NCBI RefSeq assembly: GCF_000162475.2 | Contig: NZ_KI391971.1 | Location: forward strand, 1,668,222-1,732,221 | Length of the DNA stretch: 64,000 nt | Origin: Granulicatella elegans ATCC 700633 | GTDB taxonomy: Bacteria > Bacillota > Bacilli > Lactobacillales > Aerococcaceae | Direction: 5' to 3' | In this document: piece after piece, positions 9,905 through 18,457 of the stretch | How positions within the stretch are numbered: the stretch's first letter is position 1 | Layout of the letters: every line of letters starts with the position of its first letter | Translations under genes and position numbers: made by a program | The notes under the pieces: generated by a model | What the model saw: the letters and a program-made list of their open reading frames with translations, nothing else | The model's database searches: none | Told to the model about the DNA's origin: nothing

Positions 9905-10140
9905 CTCCTTTTCTAAATATCGTGGAACAAAAAGAGCCATTCTCCCTATAAAAAGGACGAATGACTCGCGGTACCACCTTTAATTACATTTTCATTGTTA
10001 AATGTCTCTTGGAACGTGATAACGGTACGCAAACCGGATTATTTTCATAATCAATCTATTGGTAGGTTCAATTCTAAAAGCGGGGGTTCTCTCTCAGCTA
10101 TGAAGAACTTTCTGTACCCATTAAAGAACTTACTATTCCA
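9905..10140 (-). promoter_or_regulatory. T-box leader of proS
   Basis: The T-box core GGTGGTACCGCG is on the minus strand at 9967-9978. It is followed by a terminator whose arms GAGTCATTC and GAGAATGGCTC end in TTTTTG (about 9930-9970). A plausible proline specifier, CCU within GAACCTA, lies at 10063-10069. This is inferred to sense uncharged tRNA-Pro and allow readthrough into proS. A TATAAT -10 at 10144-10149 marks the likely promoter; its -35 is weak. Confidence 0.9.
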
Positions 10141-10220
10141 TGCATTATACTACCGAAAAAATAGCTAGAAAGCAAGTGTTATGTGTGGATAAAAATGTAA
10201 GAAAGCCTAACGTATGTGCC

Positions 10221-11627
10221 TTACTCAGCGATAAATCCACTTTCTTTCATACTATACACTTCCATTTCCATTTCTTGCTCAGCTGTTTGTTGAATCAAGA
10301 AGTCCAAAGAATCTTCTTCTGTAAAGAATCGAAGCGTAAATACTTCTTCTCCTTCATTAACAAATAATTCTAAACTTGAGTAATCCATCCAAGCATTTAG
10401 ATGTTGCAGAGGAGATTGTAACGTTCTTTCTCTTATTTCTCTTTCTCCTGTTTCCCAATCGGTACGACTGACAGATAATACTTGAGTTTCTGCATCATAT
10501 TGAATGAAAATTTCATTGCGTAATTGAATCGCTAATTTATCCTGAACGGCTTCTTTCCAATTCACTGTCCACACTTGTGTGGGTGAAGAAAAGACCGATT
10601 CAAAACGAGTCGTATTCCATTGGATTTTTTGTACATTAGTTGTTAAATCCCATAATTCACGTGCAGGTTTTTGAAGATATTTTCCATTTTGAATACACAC
10701 TTCACGTGGAATTGTTAAGGCATGAATCCATCCATCTTGAATTGTTGGGATGAGCCCTTCTTTCCCTTCTGGAATTCCCATCCAACCATATTGAAGAATC
10801 CGTCCATCTTCTGCTTGGAAACTTTGTGGAGCATAATAATCAAATCCAGCATCAACTTCAGTTAAGTTGTCCTCTTCTACAATGAATTTCCCATCAATTG
10901 TAAACTTCCCTAATTGCACAACTGTTTGATACAAGTTATTGAATCGTTCTCCTTGAGCTTCAATTCCTTGTGGAGAATAAATAAAGGCATCCTTTTCTTC
11001 AAATGGAATCACATCTGGACATTCCCACATATAACCGAAGTCTTTTTCTTCCGTACTAATCGAACCGTTCAGTACCCAGTGAAGTAAGTCTTCTGAACGA
11101 TACACTAATGTATCGCCTTTTAAATCTTCCGTTTGAGCTCCTACAACCATCCAATAATGATCTACACGTGCATCATACCAAACTTTTGGATCACGCACAT
11201 GTCTTGTAAAACCTTTAGGATGTTCAAATAATGGACCTTTTTTTTCAAAATGAATGCCATCTTCTGACACTGCTAAACATTGATAACTAGAAGCATTTCC
11301 TTCTTCATCTTTTACATTCCCTGTATAAAATAACCATAATTGATTCTGATGAACATATGCACTACCTGAATAAACGCCGCTTTTATCGAACCATTGGTCT
11401 GGAGCTAATGCTAGTTCTACTCTTTTCCATTGAATCATATCGTCAGAAACAAGATGTCCCCAATGTTTATTCGCATGCTTTGTATCCGTTGGATTCCATT
11501 GGAAAAATACGTGATATTGCCCTTTGAAATAAATTAATCCATTTGGATCATTCATTAATCCATAAGGAGGAACAATATGATACACTAAGCCATATTTTCC
11601 AGTATTACTCTTTCTTATTAAACTCAT
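10221..11627 (-). CDS. scrB: Sucrose-6-phosphate hydrolase (GH32)
   Basis: This 468-residue protein is a full-length GH32 invertase. Visible motifs are GLMNDPNGLIYFKGQYHVFF (nucleophile Asp in NDPNG, about 26-30), the stabilising Asp in RDPKVW (about 165) and the acid/base Glu in WECPDV (about 222), followed by the C-terminal beta-sandwich. It cleaves the sucrose 6-phosphate delivered by the PTS into glucose 6-phosphate and fructose. It lies 65 bases downstream of the sucrose PTS gene with a hairpin in the gap. A GAGGAGT SD precedes the ATG. No clear terminator is visible after it. Confidence 0.95.
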   Translation of the reverse strand: MSLIRKSNTGKYGLVYHIVPPYGLMNDPNGLIYFKGQYHVFFQWNPTDTKHANKHWGHLVSDDMIQWKRVELALAPDQWFDKSGVYSGSAYVHQNQLWLFYTGNVKDEEGNASSYQCLAVSEDGIHFEKKGPLFEHPKGFTRHVRDPKVWYDARVDHYWMVVGAQTEDLKGDTLVYRSEDLLHWVLNGSISTEEKDFGYMWECPDVIPFEEKDAFIYSPQGIEAQGERFNNLYQTVVQLGKFTIDGKFIVEEDNLTEVDAGFDYYAPQSFQAEDGRILQYGWMGIPEGKEGLIPTIQDGWIHALTIPREVCIQNGKYLQKPARELWDLTTNVQKIQWNTTRFESVFSSPTQVWTVNWKEAVQDKLAIQLRNEIFIQYDAETQVLSVSRTDWETGEREIRERTLQSPLQHLNAWMDYSSLELFVNEGEEVFTLRFFTEEDSLDFLIQQTAEQEMEMEVYSMKESGFIAE

Positions 11628-11647
11628 TGATACTCCTCATCTACATA

Positions 11648-11680
11648 AAAGTCGAAGCTATCATGTGACGCTTCGACTTT
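11648..11680 (-). terminator. Hairpin between the sucrose PTS gene and scrB
   Basis: An 11-base stem, AAAGTCGAAGC/GCTTCGACTTT, sits between the two genes. The T-run is short on the minus strand (TTTTATG), so it may only partly terminate or may stabilise the upstream message. Confidence 0.6.
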
Positions 11681-11692
11681 CTTTTTTACATT

Positions 11693-13102
11693 TTATTTTT
11701 TCAACATATCGTCGCTATAACCGATTGTATATGTTAAAGCAAAACTTACTGCAAAGGCTACTGCGATCGCTAGTACATATAATGGGAATTGGCTATTTAA
11801 GAATAATAACATCCCTGGTAATACTGTTACAGACATACCTGTTGCTTTTAATTGGAATAAAGCTGCTAAGAAACCTCCTGTAGCTCCTCCGATTAATCCC
11901 ATTACAAACGGTTTACCAAAACGTAAGTTAACCCCGAAAATTGCTGGCTCTGTAATTCCTAATGCAGCAGAGAAAGCTGATGGTAATGCTAGAGCTTTTA
12001 ATTTTGTATCTGTTGTTTTGAAGGCAACTGCTAATGTTGCTCCTACTTGTGCAGCCATTGCTGCTGAAATAATTGGGTTAAATGGATTTAATTCCACACC
12101 TGTAGCAATTTTTGAAGATTGTAATAATTGTGTTTCTAAGAAATTAAAGATGTGGTGAACTCCAGTTACTACGATAACTTGTTGTAATCCTCCAATAATA
12201 ATTCCTGCTAGACCAAATGGTAATTGTAAAACAAATTCAGTTGCATTTAATACGACTGTTTCTACTGAATGGAAGAATGGTCCAATGATGAATAATCCAA
12301 GAACACTCATTACTAAGAATGTTAAGAATGGTGTTACTAATAAATCTAATGCATCTGGAACTTTTGTACGTAACCATTTTTCTAATTTAGCACCAATCAT
12401 CCCTACGAAGAATGCTGGTAATACTGTTCCTTGGTAACCTACTACTTTAATGAAACCAAAGAATACGATTGGCTCTGCTCCACCGGCAGCTACTACATAA
12501 GCGTTTGGTAATGCGCTGTTTACTAACATTAATCCTAATACAATTCCAAGTACTGGTGAACCACCGAATACTTTAAAGGTTGACCATGCTACTAAGGCTG
12601 GTAAGAAAGCAAAGGCTGTATCTGTTAATACTTGTGTATATAATAAGAAGTTTTTGTCGATAACATCAGGTGTCATTCCGAATAATCCTAGGAAAATTGG
12701 GTTTGTTAATAATCCACGTAATCCCATGAATAATCCTGTTGCTACTAAGACTGGGATAATTGGAACGAATACATCTCCAAATGTTCTACTCATTCTTTGG
12801 AATAAGTTCCCTTGTTTTTTAGCTTCTTCTTTCATTTGTGCTGTTGAAGTTTCTGCTACTCCTAAGCGGGCAACAGCTTCATAGACTTTATTCACTGTTC
12901 CTGTTCCGAAAATAATTTGGTATTGACCTGAGTTAAAGAATGCGCCTTTTACTCCTTCTAATTGATCAATCGCTTCTTTGTTAATTTTTGATTCATCTAG
13001 AACCATAATTCTCAAACGTGTGGCACAGTGTGCAACAGATTGAACATTTTCACGTCCTCCGATATTTTCAAGGACTTCTTTTGCAATTACATCATAATTC
13101 AT
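11693..13102 (-). CDS. scrA: PTS sucrose transporter EIIBC component
   Basis: The 469-residue protein has an N-terminal EIIB domain with the phosphorylation cysteine in VAHCATRLRIMV (about residue 26). An EIIC membrane domain follows, with about ten hydrophobic segments and the sugar-site loop GITEPAIFGVNL (about 396-407). No EIIA domain is fused, so a glucose-type EIIA encoded elsewhere must serve it. It takes up sucrose as sucrose 6-phosphate. It is first in the operon with scrB, under a strong promoter followed by a ScrR-like operator. Trehalose is an alternative substrate for this family, but the neighbouring GH32 hydrolase argues for sucrose. Confidence 0.92.
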   Translation of the reverse strand: MNYDVIAKEVLENIGGRENVQSVAHCATRLRIMVLDESKINKEAIDQLEGVKGAFFNSGQYQIIFGTGTVNKVYEAVARLGVAETSTAQMKEEAKKQGNLFQRMSRTFGDVFVPIIPVLVATGLFMGLRGLLTNPIFLGLFGMTPDVIDKNFLLYTQVLTDTAFAFLPALVAWSTFKVFGGSPVLGIVLGLMLVNSALPNAYVVAAGGAEPIVFFGFIKVVGYQGTVLPAFFVGMIGAKLEKWLRTKVPDALDLLVTPFLTFLVMSVLGLFIIGPFFHSVETVVLNATEFVLQLPFGLAGIIIGGLQQVIVVTGVHHIFNFLETQLLQSSKIATGVELNPFNPIISAAMAAQVGATLAVAFKTTDTKLKALALPSAFSAALGITEPAIFGVNLRFGKPFVMGLIGGATGGFLAALFQLKATGMSVTVLPGMLLFLNSQFPLYVLAIAVAFAVSFALTYTIGYSDDMLKK

Positions 13103-13143
13103 GTTGAACTATCCTTTCTTTTTTCAATTGGGAACCACATAGT

Positions 13144-13157
13144 GGAACCGGTTTGCA
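13144..13157. promoter_or_regulatory. LacI-family (ScrR-like) operator
   Basis: The near-palindrome GGAACCGGTTTG, centred on 13149/13150, lies just downstream of the -10 box. It matches the AAACCGGTTT-type sites of sucrose regulators. Repressor identity is inferred; no scrR gene is in the window. Confidence 0.65.
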
Positions 13158-13162
13158 TACAT

Positions 13163-13191
13163 AAGATAAAGGAAAATAATACACTTGTCAA
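13163..13191 (-). promoter_or_regulatory. Promoter of the sucrose operon
   Basis: A consensus TTGACA (13186-13191), exactly 17 bases and TATCTT (13163-13168) lie on the minus strand upstream of the PTS gene. Confidence 0.8.
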
Positions 13192-13255
13192 CCACTTCTA
13201 ACAATGTAAATGATGTAAATTTCATGAAAAGGCTGTTTTCAGCTTTATCATTTAG

Positions 13256-13361
13256 AAAAATAAAAATTCAACGGACTTTTGGGGTTGTAGCAATGGACGC
13301 CAGTAGCTTCGCTTTGCGAATCTCTTGGCCACTTAAAAAGTCCGTTGTATTTTTAATTTTT
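13256..13361 (-). repeat. Cloverleaf repeat, copy 1 (only arm C)
   Basis: The outer stem CAACGGACTTTT/AAAAGTCCGTTG encloses only arm C, read on the minus strand as GGCCAAGAGATTCGC...GCGAAGCTACTGGCG. Arms A and B are absent. The base of arm C pairs GCCA with TGGC. Confidence 0.7.
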
Positions 13362-13420
13362 GTACGGATAACAGTTTTTCTGGTGTATTAACAAAAAACG
13401 TAAGATACTACCATAAAAGA

Positions 13421-13558
13421 AAAGACTTCCCGTAGTAGCATTAGTCCTATAAGCCAAGTTGGCTTATAGGACAGGAAATTTTGAGACCCTAGGCTCAAAT
13501 TTTAGCCATGAAACCGAAGGTTTGCTGGCGTCCTCTGCTACCACAATTGGGAAGTCTA
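13421..13558 (+). repeat. Cloverleaf repeat, copy 2 (complete)
   Basis: Outer stem GACTTCCC (13424-13431)/GGGAAGTC. Arm A is GTCCTATAAGCC/GGCTTATAGGAC. Arm B is AAATTTTGAG/CTCAAATTT with the loop region ACCCTAGG. Arm C is AAACC-GAA-GGTTT, closed by GCCA/TGGC. It lies 12 bases beyond the metI stop. Confidence 0.8.
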
Positions 13559-13569
13559 TTTCGACTATA

Positions 13570-14283
13570 TCAGCGTTTGTCGATCCTCTTCACTGCATAG
13601 TCTCCGACAAACTGAATCAAGAACACAAGAATTAAAATCGCAACCGTAGCCACAAAAATAATATCCTGCTTATTACGAGTAAAACCAATCATATAAGCCA
13701 AGTTTCCTAATCCCCCAGCACCAATAACACCCGCAACAGCAGTTGAACCCACTAACGCAATCGTTGTTACCGTAATACCTGACACTAACGCAGGAAGCGA
13801 TTCAGGAATTAACACCTTCGTAATAATCTGACGAGTCGTAGCACCCATGGATTCAGCCGCTTCTACAACCCCAGAAGGAATCTCATTTAGCGAAATAGAC
13901 ACTAAACGAGCATAGAAAGGTGCTGCACTAATGACTAAAGTAGGAATCGCACCCTTAGGCCCTAAAATAGTTCCCATTAACGCTTTCGTAAAAGGCATTA
14001 ATAAAGCCAGTAAAATAATAAATGGAACCGAACGGAAAATATTAATAATTCCAGAAAGGAATAAATTCACCCATTTATTTTCTAAACTTCTACCAGGACT
14101 TGTTAAATATAAAAATAAACCAAGCGCTAAGCCAATAATAAATACGTAGAAAGTAGATAGAAAACTCATATAAACTGTTTCGTTAGTCGCTTTAATGACT
14201 TCATTCCAATCTACATTTTTAAAACTAAGCATCTCATGGAATAATTCTGAAAAACTCGTTTGAGCTAAAAACACATTAAACAT
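13570..14283 (-). CDS. metI: Methionine ABC transporter permease MetI (system 1)
   Basis: This 237-residue membrane protein has about five hydrophobic segments and the ABC permease EAA-type loop (VVEAAESMGATTRQIITKVL, about 139-158) that contacts MetN. It is encoded last in metQ-metN-metI. The ATG overlaps the end of metN by 8 bases, with GGAGG as SD. It is about 20 residues longer at the N-terminus than the shortest MetI forms, with a non-membrane start LAQTSFSELFHEML. Function: import of D/L-methionine. Confidence 0.93.
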   Translation of the reverse strand: MFNVFLAQTSFSELFHEMLSFKNVDWNEVIKATNETVYMSFLSTFYVFIIGLALGLFLYLTSPGRSLENKWVNLFLSGIINIFRSVPFIILLALLMPFTKALMGTILGPKGAIPTLVISAAPFYARLVSISLNEIPSGVVEAAESMGATTRQIITKVLIPESLPALVSGITVTTIALVGSTAVAGVIGAGGLGNLAYMIGFTRNKQDIIFVATVAILILVFLIQFVGDYAVKRIDKR

Positions 14284-15304
14284 TCTCTAGTACCTCCACA
14301 ATAATTTCTGCTTTTCTTAAGAAATCAATCACTTCTTCAGCTTTAGCAGATTCTTCTTCAATTAAAATAATCATACTTCCAAGTACACCTTTTTGAGTTA
14401 CATTTACATGCGCTTGTAAAATTGAAATCGAAACATCTAGTTTACGAATCACTTCTGATAAAATCCCTTCTGCAGTAGTATCACCTAAATATTGAATACG
14501 AACAGCTACTCCAGGACGAAGTGAAGTTGATAAATGTTCAAAAACATCTTGTAAATCTTGTTCAGAACGTTCTTCTCCAACAAACTGTTTTGTAATGGTT
14601 TGTTGAGGATTTTTGAACACTTCTAATACTTCTCCAGTTTCAACCACTCTACCTTGTTCCATTACAGCAACACGATGGCAAATTTGACGAACAACATGCA
14701 TTTCATGTGTAATTAATACAATTGTTAATCCCAAACGTTTATTAATTTCTACTAATAAATTCAAAATATCTTTTGTTGTTTTTGGATCTAATGCACTTGT
14801 TGCTTCATCACATAATAATACTTCTGGATCATTGGCTAATGCACGAGCAATCCCAACTCTTTGTTTTTGTCCACCAGATAATTGAGATGGATAAGATTTT
14901 TCTCTTCCAGTTAAGCCTACTATTTCAATTAATTCAGCTACTTTCTTTTGGCGAACATCTTTTGCAACTCCAGCAATTTCTAATGAAAAAGCAATATTTT
15001 CTTCCACTGTACGTGACCATAATAAATTGAAATGTTGGAAAATCATCGCAATTTTACGACGTTCTTGTAATAATTCTTTTTTCTTTAATGTAGTAATATC
15101 TTTATCATTAACAAAAATATGACCTGTTGTAACGGATTCAAGACCATTTAATAAACGAATTAATGTACTTTTACCAGCTCCTGAAAAACCGATAATTCCA
15201 AAAATTTCGCCTTTGTTAATATTTAATGAAACATCTTTTACCGCCTCAACGATTCCTTGTTTGCCATGATAAATTTTAGAAACTTCTTGTATTTTAATCA
15301 TCAT
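14276..15304 (-). CDS. metN: Methionine ABC transporter ATP-binding protein MetN (system 1)
   Basis: The 342-residue protein has Walker A GFSGAGKST (about 38-46), signature LSGGQKQR (about 142-149), Walker [13 protein letters not shown] (about 161-172) and a C-terminal NIL regulatory domain (about 260-342), the methionine-sensing domain typical of MetN. It powers methionine import with MetI and MetQ. It lies 63 bases downstream of metQ and overlaps metI. An AAGGAG SD precedes the ATG. Confidence 0.95.
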   Translation of the reverse strand: MMIKIQEVSKIYHGKQGIVEAVKDVSLNINKGEIFGIIGFSGAGKSTLIRLLNGLESVTTGHIFVNDKDITTLKKKELLQERRKIAMIFQHFNLLWSRTVEENIAFSLEIAGVAKDVRQKKVAELIEIVGLTGREKSYPSQLSGGQKQRVGIARALANDPEVLLCDEATSALDPKTTKDILNLLVEINKRLGLTIVLITHEMHVVRQICHRVAVMEQGRVVETGEVLEVFKNPQQTITKQFVGEERSEQDLQDVFEHLSTSLRPGVAVRIQYLGDTTAEGILSEVIRKLDVSISILQAHVNVTQKGVLGSMIILIEEESAKAEEVIDFLRKAEIIVEVLENV

Positions 15305-15367
15305 TCTTCTCCTTATACTCTAAAAAAGGTGTGGCAAATAGCGTATGCCACACCTTGTATTTTATCA

Positions 15368-16225
15368 TTATTTTGCAGGAATTACAGATCCATCTGCATA
15401 TTTATCAGAAATAAATTTACGGATTTCATCACTTTGTAATGCTTTGATTAAAGCTTTAACTTTGTCTGAATCTTTATCTTTTGGTTTAACTGCTACTAAG
15501 TTTGCATATGGTGAGCTTTCATCTTCTAAAGCAATTGAATCTTTTTTAGGAGATAATTTTGCATCGATAGCGAAGTTTGAGTTGATGATTACTGCATCAC
15601 CTTCATTAGCTTCAAATGTTGATACTAATAATTCAGGAGCAATTTCATTTTTGATTTGAATGTTCTTTTTGTTTTCAACGATATCGCTTAATTGAGCGTC
15701 AACTGGTTTAACGCCATCTTTTAATTTAATTAAACCTGCTTTAGTAAAGAATGCTAAGAAACGTCCAACTTCAGCTGGGTTTGTTGAAGCATATACTGTT
15801 GCGTTTTCTGGTAAATCTGTTAAAGATTTATATTTTTTAGAGTAGATAGCCATTGGTTCGATGTGTACATTCCCAACGCTTACTAAGTCTTCATTATGTT
15901 CTTTGTTGAATTTTTCTAAGTAAGGTGTATGTTGGAAGTAGTTTGCATCTGCATCTCCTCCGAATACGATTTGGTTAGGTGTTACGTAGTCATTTACAAT
16001 ATTGATTTGTAAATCATATCCATCTTTTTTAAGAATTGATTTAGCTGCTTCTAAAATTTCACCGTGTGGTGCTGGTGAAGCTACTACTGTAATCTTTTTA
16101 TCTTCTACTTTTGGAGCTGCTGTTGTTGCTGAATCTTTTGATTGAGATGCTCCGTTTCCACATGCTACTAATGTTGTAGCTACTAATCCTAATGCTGCTG
16201 TTTTAATTAATTTTGAAATGTTCAT
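15368..16225 (-). CDS. metQ: Methionine-binding lipoprotein MetQ (system 1)
   Basis: The 285-residue protein has a lipoprotein signal with the lipobox LVACG (Cys about 22) and a NlpA/MetQ fold visible from VASPAPHGEIL and the hallmark FGGDADANYFQHTPYLE segment (about 92-108). It captures methionine outside the cell for MetN/MetI. First gene of the operon, about 100 bases downstream of a T-box terminator. An AAAAGGGG SD precedes the ATG. It is clearly divergent from the second MetQ in this window. Confidence 0.94.
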   Translation of the reverse strand: MNISKLIKTAALGLVATTLVACGNGASQSKDSATTAAPKVEDKKITVVASPAPHGEILEAAKSILKKDGYDLQINIVNDYVTPNQIVFGGDADANYFQHTPYLEKFNKEHNEDLVSVGNVHIEPMAIYSKKYKSLTDLPENATVYASTNPAEVGRFLAFFTKAGLIKLKDGVKPVDAQLSDIVENKKNIQIKNEIAPELLVSTFEANEGDAVIINSNFAIDAKLSPKKDSIALEDESSPYANLVAVKPKDKDSDKVKALIKALQSDEIRKFISDKYADGSVIPAK

Positions 16226-16329
16226 AAATAAATTCCCCTTTTCTTTTTACATTGATAAATGATGATTAACGGGCGCGCATTCCGTCAATCTTCGAATCAG
16301 ATAATTGATGTTACAAGTATTTAAGCCAT

Positions 16330-16590
16330 AAAAAAACTCCACCTTAGTTTTTGACTAGAGGCGAAGGATCGCGTTACCACTCTATTTTTAACAAACTTCA
16401 CAGCTTGTTACTCTATAAGTACATGTTTATACTCTAGTACGGTATCGGGCACCATTCGCAGAAGCTTTATCACTCCTGTTGCTCCCAGACCATTTTCAAT
16501 AAAGTTCCTGCATCCTTTTTCACCAACCGGACTCTCTTTTTACGTTCGCTTTTATTTACTTATCTGTTCATTGCATCAGTTATTTATCTG
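16330..16590 (-). promoter_or_regulatory. T-box leader of metQ-metN-metI
   Basis: The T-box core GTGGTAACGCG (16370-16380) is followed on the minus strand by a terminator stem, CGCCTCTAGT/ACTAAGGTG, with a T7 run (16330-16363). The upstream part could form stem I; an AUG that might be the specifier is at 16422-16424, which would suit a methionine T-box. The specifier call is uncertain. Confidence 0.85.
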
Positions 16591-16598
16591 TTGTAGAT

Positions 16599-16627
16599 AA
16601 TATAATATATACTCAAGTTATTGTCAA
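16599..16627 (-). promoter_or_regulatory. Promoter of the metQ T-box operon
   Basis: Consensus TTGACA (16622-16627), 17 bases and TATATT (16599-16604) lie directly upstream of the T-box leader. Confidence 0.8.
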
Positions 16628-16692
16628 TAACTTTAAATAAATATTTAGTATAGTTTTTAACTATTATGTTCCATAGTTTTTCTGCATGGAAA

Positions 16693-16727
16693 CAAAAAAG
16701 ACTTCTTGCCAAAACAAAAAGTCTTTC
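16693..16727 (-). terminator. Terminator of the Rpn-type nuclease gene
   Basis: The stem AAAGACTT/AAGTCTTT with a T6 tail on the minus strand overlaps the region just past the stop at 16734. Confidence 0.75.
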
Positions 16728-16733
16728 TCGTCT

Positions 16734-17633
16734 TTATAAGTACATATTTAATTCTTTTTCAGAAATATTTAATTGCTCTGCCCCTATTTCTTTCGATAAG
16801 ATTCCATTTTTAATTAAATCTACTATAGTTTCAATCCTACCTTGCTGTAATCCTTGTTCTAATCCTTGTTTTAAAGCTTCTTCTTTTTGATATTCTACAG
16901 TCGCCAAATGCCCGTAATATGCTTGAAGGTATCTTGTTCTTTCATCTAACATGGCTTTCTCCTCCTTTGTCCATCCGACTGGGTTAATGATTTGATCAGC
17001 TTGTTTCAATATTGTCTCAGGATTTTGTGTATAAGGTTTATTCCCAAAAAACTCAATCCATCGAACTTTACGGTAGTGTTGTATATCTGTATTATGATAT
17101 TTTTCTAATTCTAAAATTACCATTCGTACAAGATTTCTCTTTTCGTCAATTCCTTTAAAGTGTACTTTTAATTCTTCACTCGTAGTATCATCTCTTAAAC
17201 TAAACGAATGAATCATTCTTTCATCATCGAAAAATCTTTTTTGCGTAATGGCAATTGTATACACTGGAAGCATTTCTTCTGCTAATCTATGCGTTTGTAC
17301 ACCATCTTTTTTATACACATCTAAATTTTTAGATACTTGTTCACATAGATATAACCATAAACGCTTGATAAAGTCAATTTGAAATGCTACTTGAATTTCG
17401 ATAATAACTTGTGTTCCATCTTGTAAAGCAGCTAAGACATCGATGCTTGTCATATAAGTCAAAAAGTCTTCAAATTGTTGTTCATGTATTTGTGTGCCAT
17501 CTAGTATGGTAACTGTTTGTACAGGCAAATCAAGAATATCTCGTATGAACTGTGCTGTTATTTCTGTATTACTAAACACTTTCTTTGCCATCAAATCCAT
17601 CATTGGCCTTGCATCTTTAATCCGTTCTTCCAT
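16734..17633 (-). CDS. Rpn/PD-(D/E)XK nuclease-family putative transposase
   Basis: The 299-residue protein matches the Rpn/PDDEXK_2 family (COG3464-like): N-terminal DLMAKKVFSNTEITAQFIRD, then the nuclease core IDVLAALQDGTQVIIEIQVA (about 69-88) with D...EIQ as metal ligands, and a charged C-terminal segment EEALKQGLEQGLQQGRIET typical of these proteins. E. coli Rpn proteins are DNA endonucleases that raise RecA-independent recombination. It stands alone, with no terminal repeats or second mobile gene nearby, so it looks like a resident gene and not an active element. The role is unknown here. Confidence 0.85.
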   Translation of the reverse strand: MEERIKDARPMMDLMAKKVFSNTEITAQFIRDILDLPVQTVTILDGTQIHEQQFEDFLTYMTSIDVLAALQDGTQVIIEIQVAFQIDFIKRLWLYLCEQVSKNLDVYKKDGVQTHRLAEEMLPVYTIAITQKRFFDDERMIHSFSLRDDTTSEELKVHFKGIDEKRNLVRMVILELEKYHNTDIQHYRKVRWIEFFGNKPYTQNPETILKQADQIINPVGWTKEEKAMLDERTRYLQAYYGHLATVEYQKEEALKQGLEQGLQQGRIETIVDLIKNGILSKEIGAEQLNISEKELNMYL

Positions 17634-17824
17634 ATTATAACACCCTTTCTATTTTCATGAAGAAAAATCGAACTTTCCTTAATTTTCTCTTCACTATATA
17701 GATACGATAAAAAGTTTTAAAAATATTTTTTAAAACGGATTTTTATAAAAAATCTAACCTGTAGTATACATATAAACGCAAGCCTTCATTCTAAACGTAC
17801 CCTCATCTCCTCACGTAAAACGGA

Positions 17825-17976
17825 GAAAGACTTCCTCATAGTAGCATCCATAATAGTAGCCGAAACATCGGCTACTATTATTAGGAAATTTCGAGACCAA
17901 GGCTCGAAATTTAGGCATGAGACTCGCATTTTTGCGAGGCTGCTGCCGTCCTATGCTACTATACAGGAAGTCTTTC
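17825..17976 (+). repeat. Cloverleaf repeat, copy 3 (complete)
   Basis: Outer stem GAAAGACTTCCT/AGGAAGTCTTTC. Arm A is ATAATAGTAGCC/GGCTACTATTAT. Arm B is AAATTTCGAG/CTCGAAATTT. Arm C is AGACTCGC/GCGAGGCT, closed by GGCA/TGCC. It ends 5 bases from the smpB stop. The rest of the gap 17634-17824 is AT-rich with nothing recognisable. Confidence 0.82.
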
Positions 17977-17981
17977 GTAGT

Positions 17982-18446
17982 CTAACGATAGTTTTTGAGC
18001 TCTCTCTGTACGTCTCTCTTGATATCTTTTTGTTTTAACGCTTCGCGCTTATCATAGTTTTTCTTACCTTTAGCAATCCCAATCAATAACTTGGCAACCC
18101 CATTTTTAATATAAACCTTCAATGGAACAACCGTATTCCCCGCCTGTCTTACCTCTTGCTCTAGCATCTGAATTTGCTTCTTATGCAATAACAACTTTCT
18201 CGTACGAAGCGGATCATGATTGAAAATATTCCCCTGCTCAAACGGACTAATGTGAACCCCTACTAAAAAGGCTTCCCCATTTTTAAAACTACAATAACCA
18301 TCTTTCAAATTCATTCTAGCTTGACGAACCGATTTAATCTCTGTTCCCGTTAACACTAAACCTGCTTCAATCGTATCTAAAATCGTATAATCATGATTTG
18401 CCTTACGATTTTGTGCTAAAACTTTATTATCTGTTCCTTTTGGCAT
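17982..18446 (-). CDS. smpB: SsrA-binding protein SmpB
   Basis: The 154-residue protein is full length for SmpB, the partner of tmRNA in rescue of stalled ribosomes. Visible motifs are [39 protein letters not shown] and the basic C-terminal tail [20 protein letters not shown] that enters the decoding centre. It lies 11 bases after rnr with an AAGGAG SD, forming the common rnr-smpB pair. The ssrA gene is not in the window. Confidence 0.97.
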   Translation of the reverse strand: MPKGTDNKVLAQNRKANHDYTILDTIEAGLVLTGTEIKSVRQARMNLKDGYCSFKNGEAFLVGVHISPFEQGNIFNHDPLRTRKLLLHKKQIQMLEQEVRQAGNTVVPLKVYIKNGVAKLLIGIAKGKKNYDKREALKQKDIKRDVQRELKNYR

Positions 18447-18457
18447 CCGAATTCTCC

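Noticed and set aside
13256-13558. Two neighbouring repeats as a possible CRISPR array
   Set aside because: Units are long, structured and not of equal sequence, spacers are irregular, and no cas genes are near.
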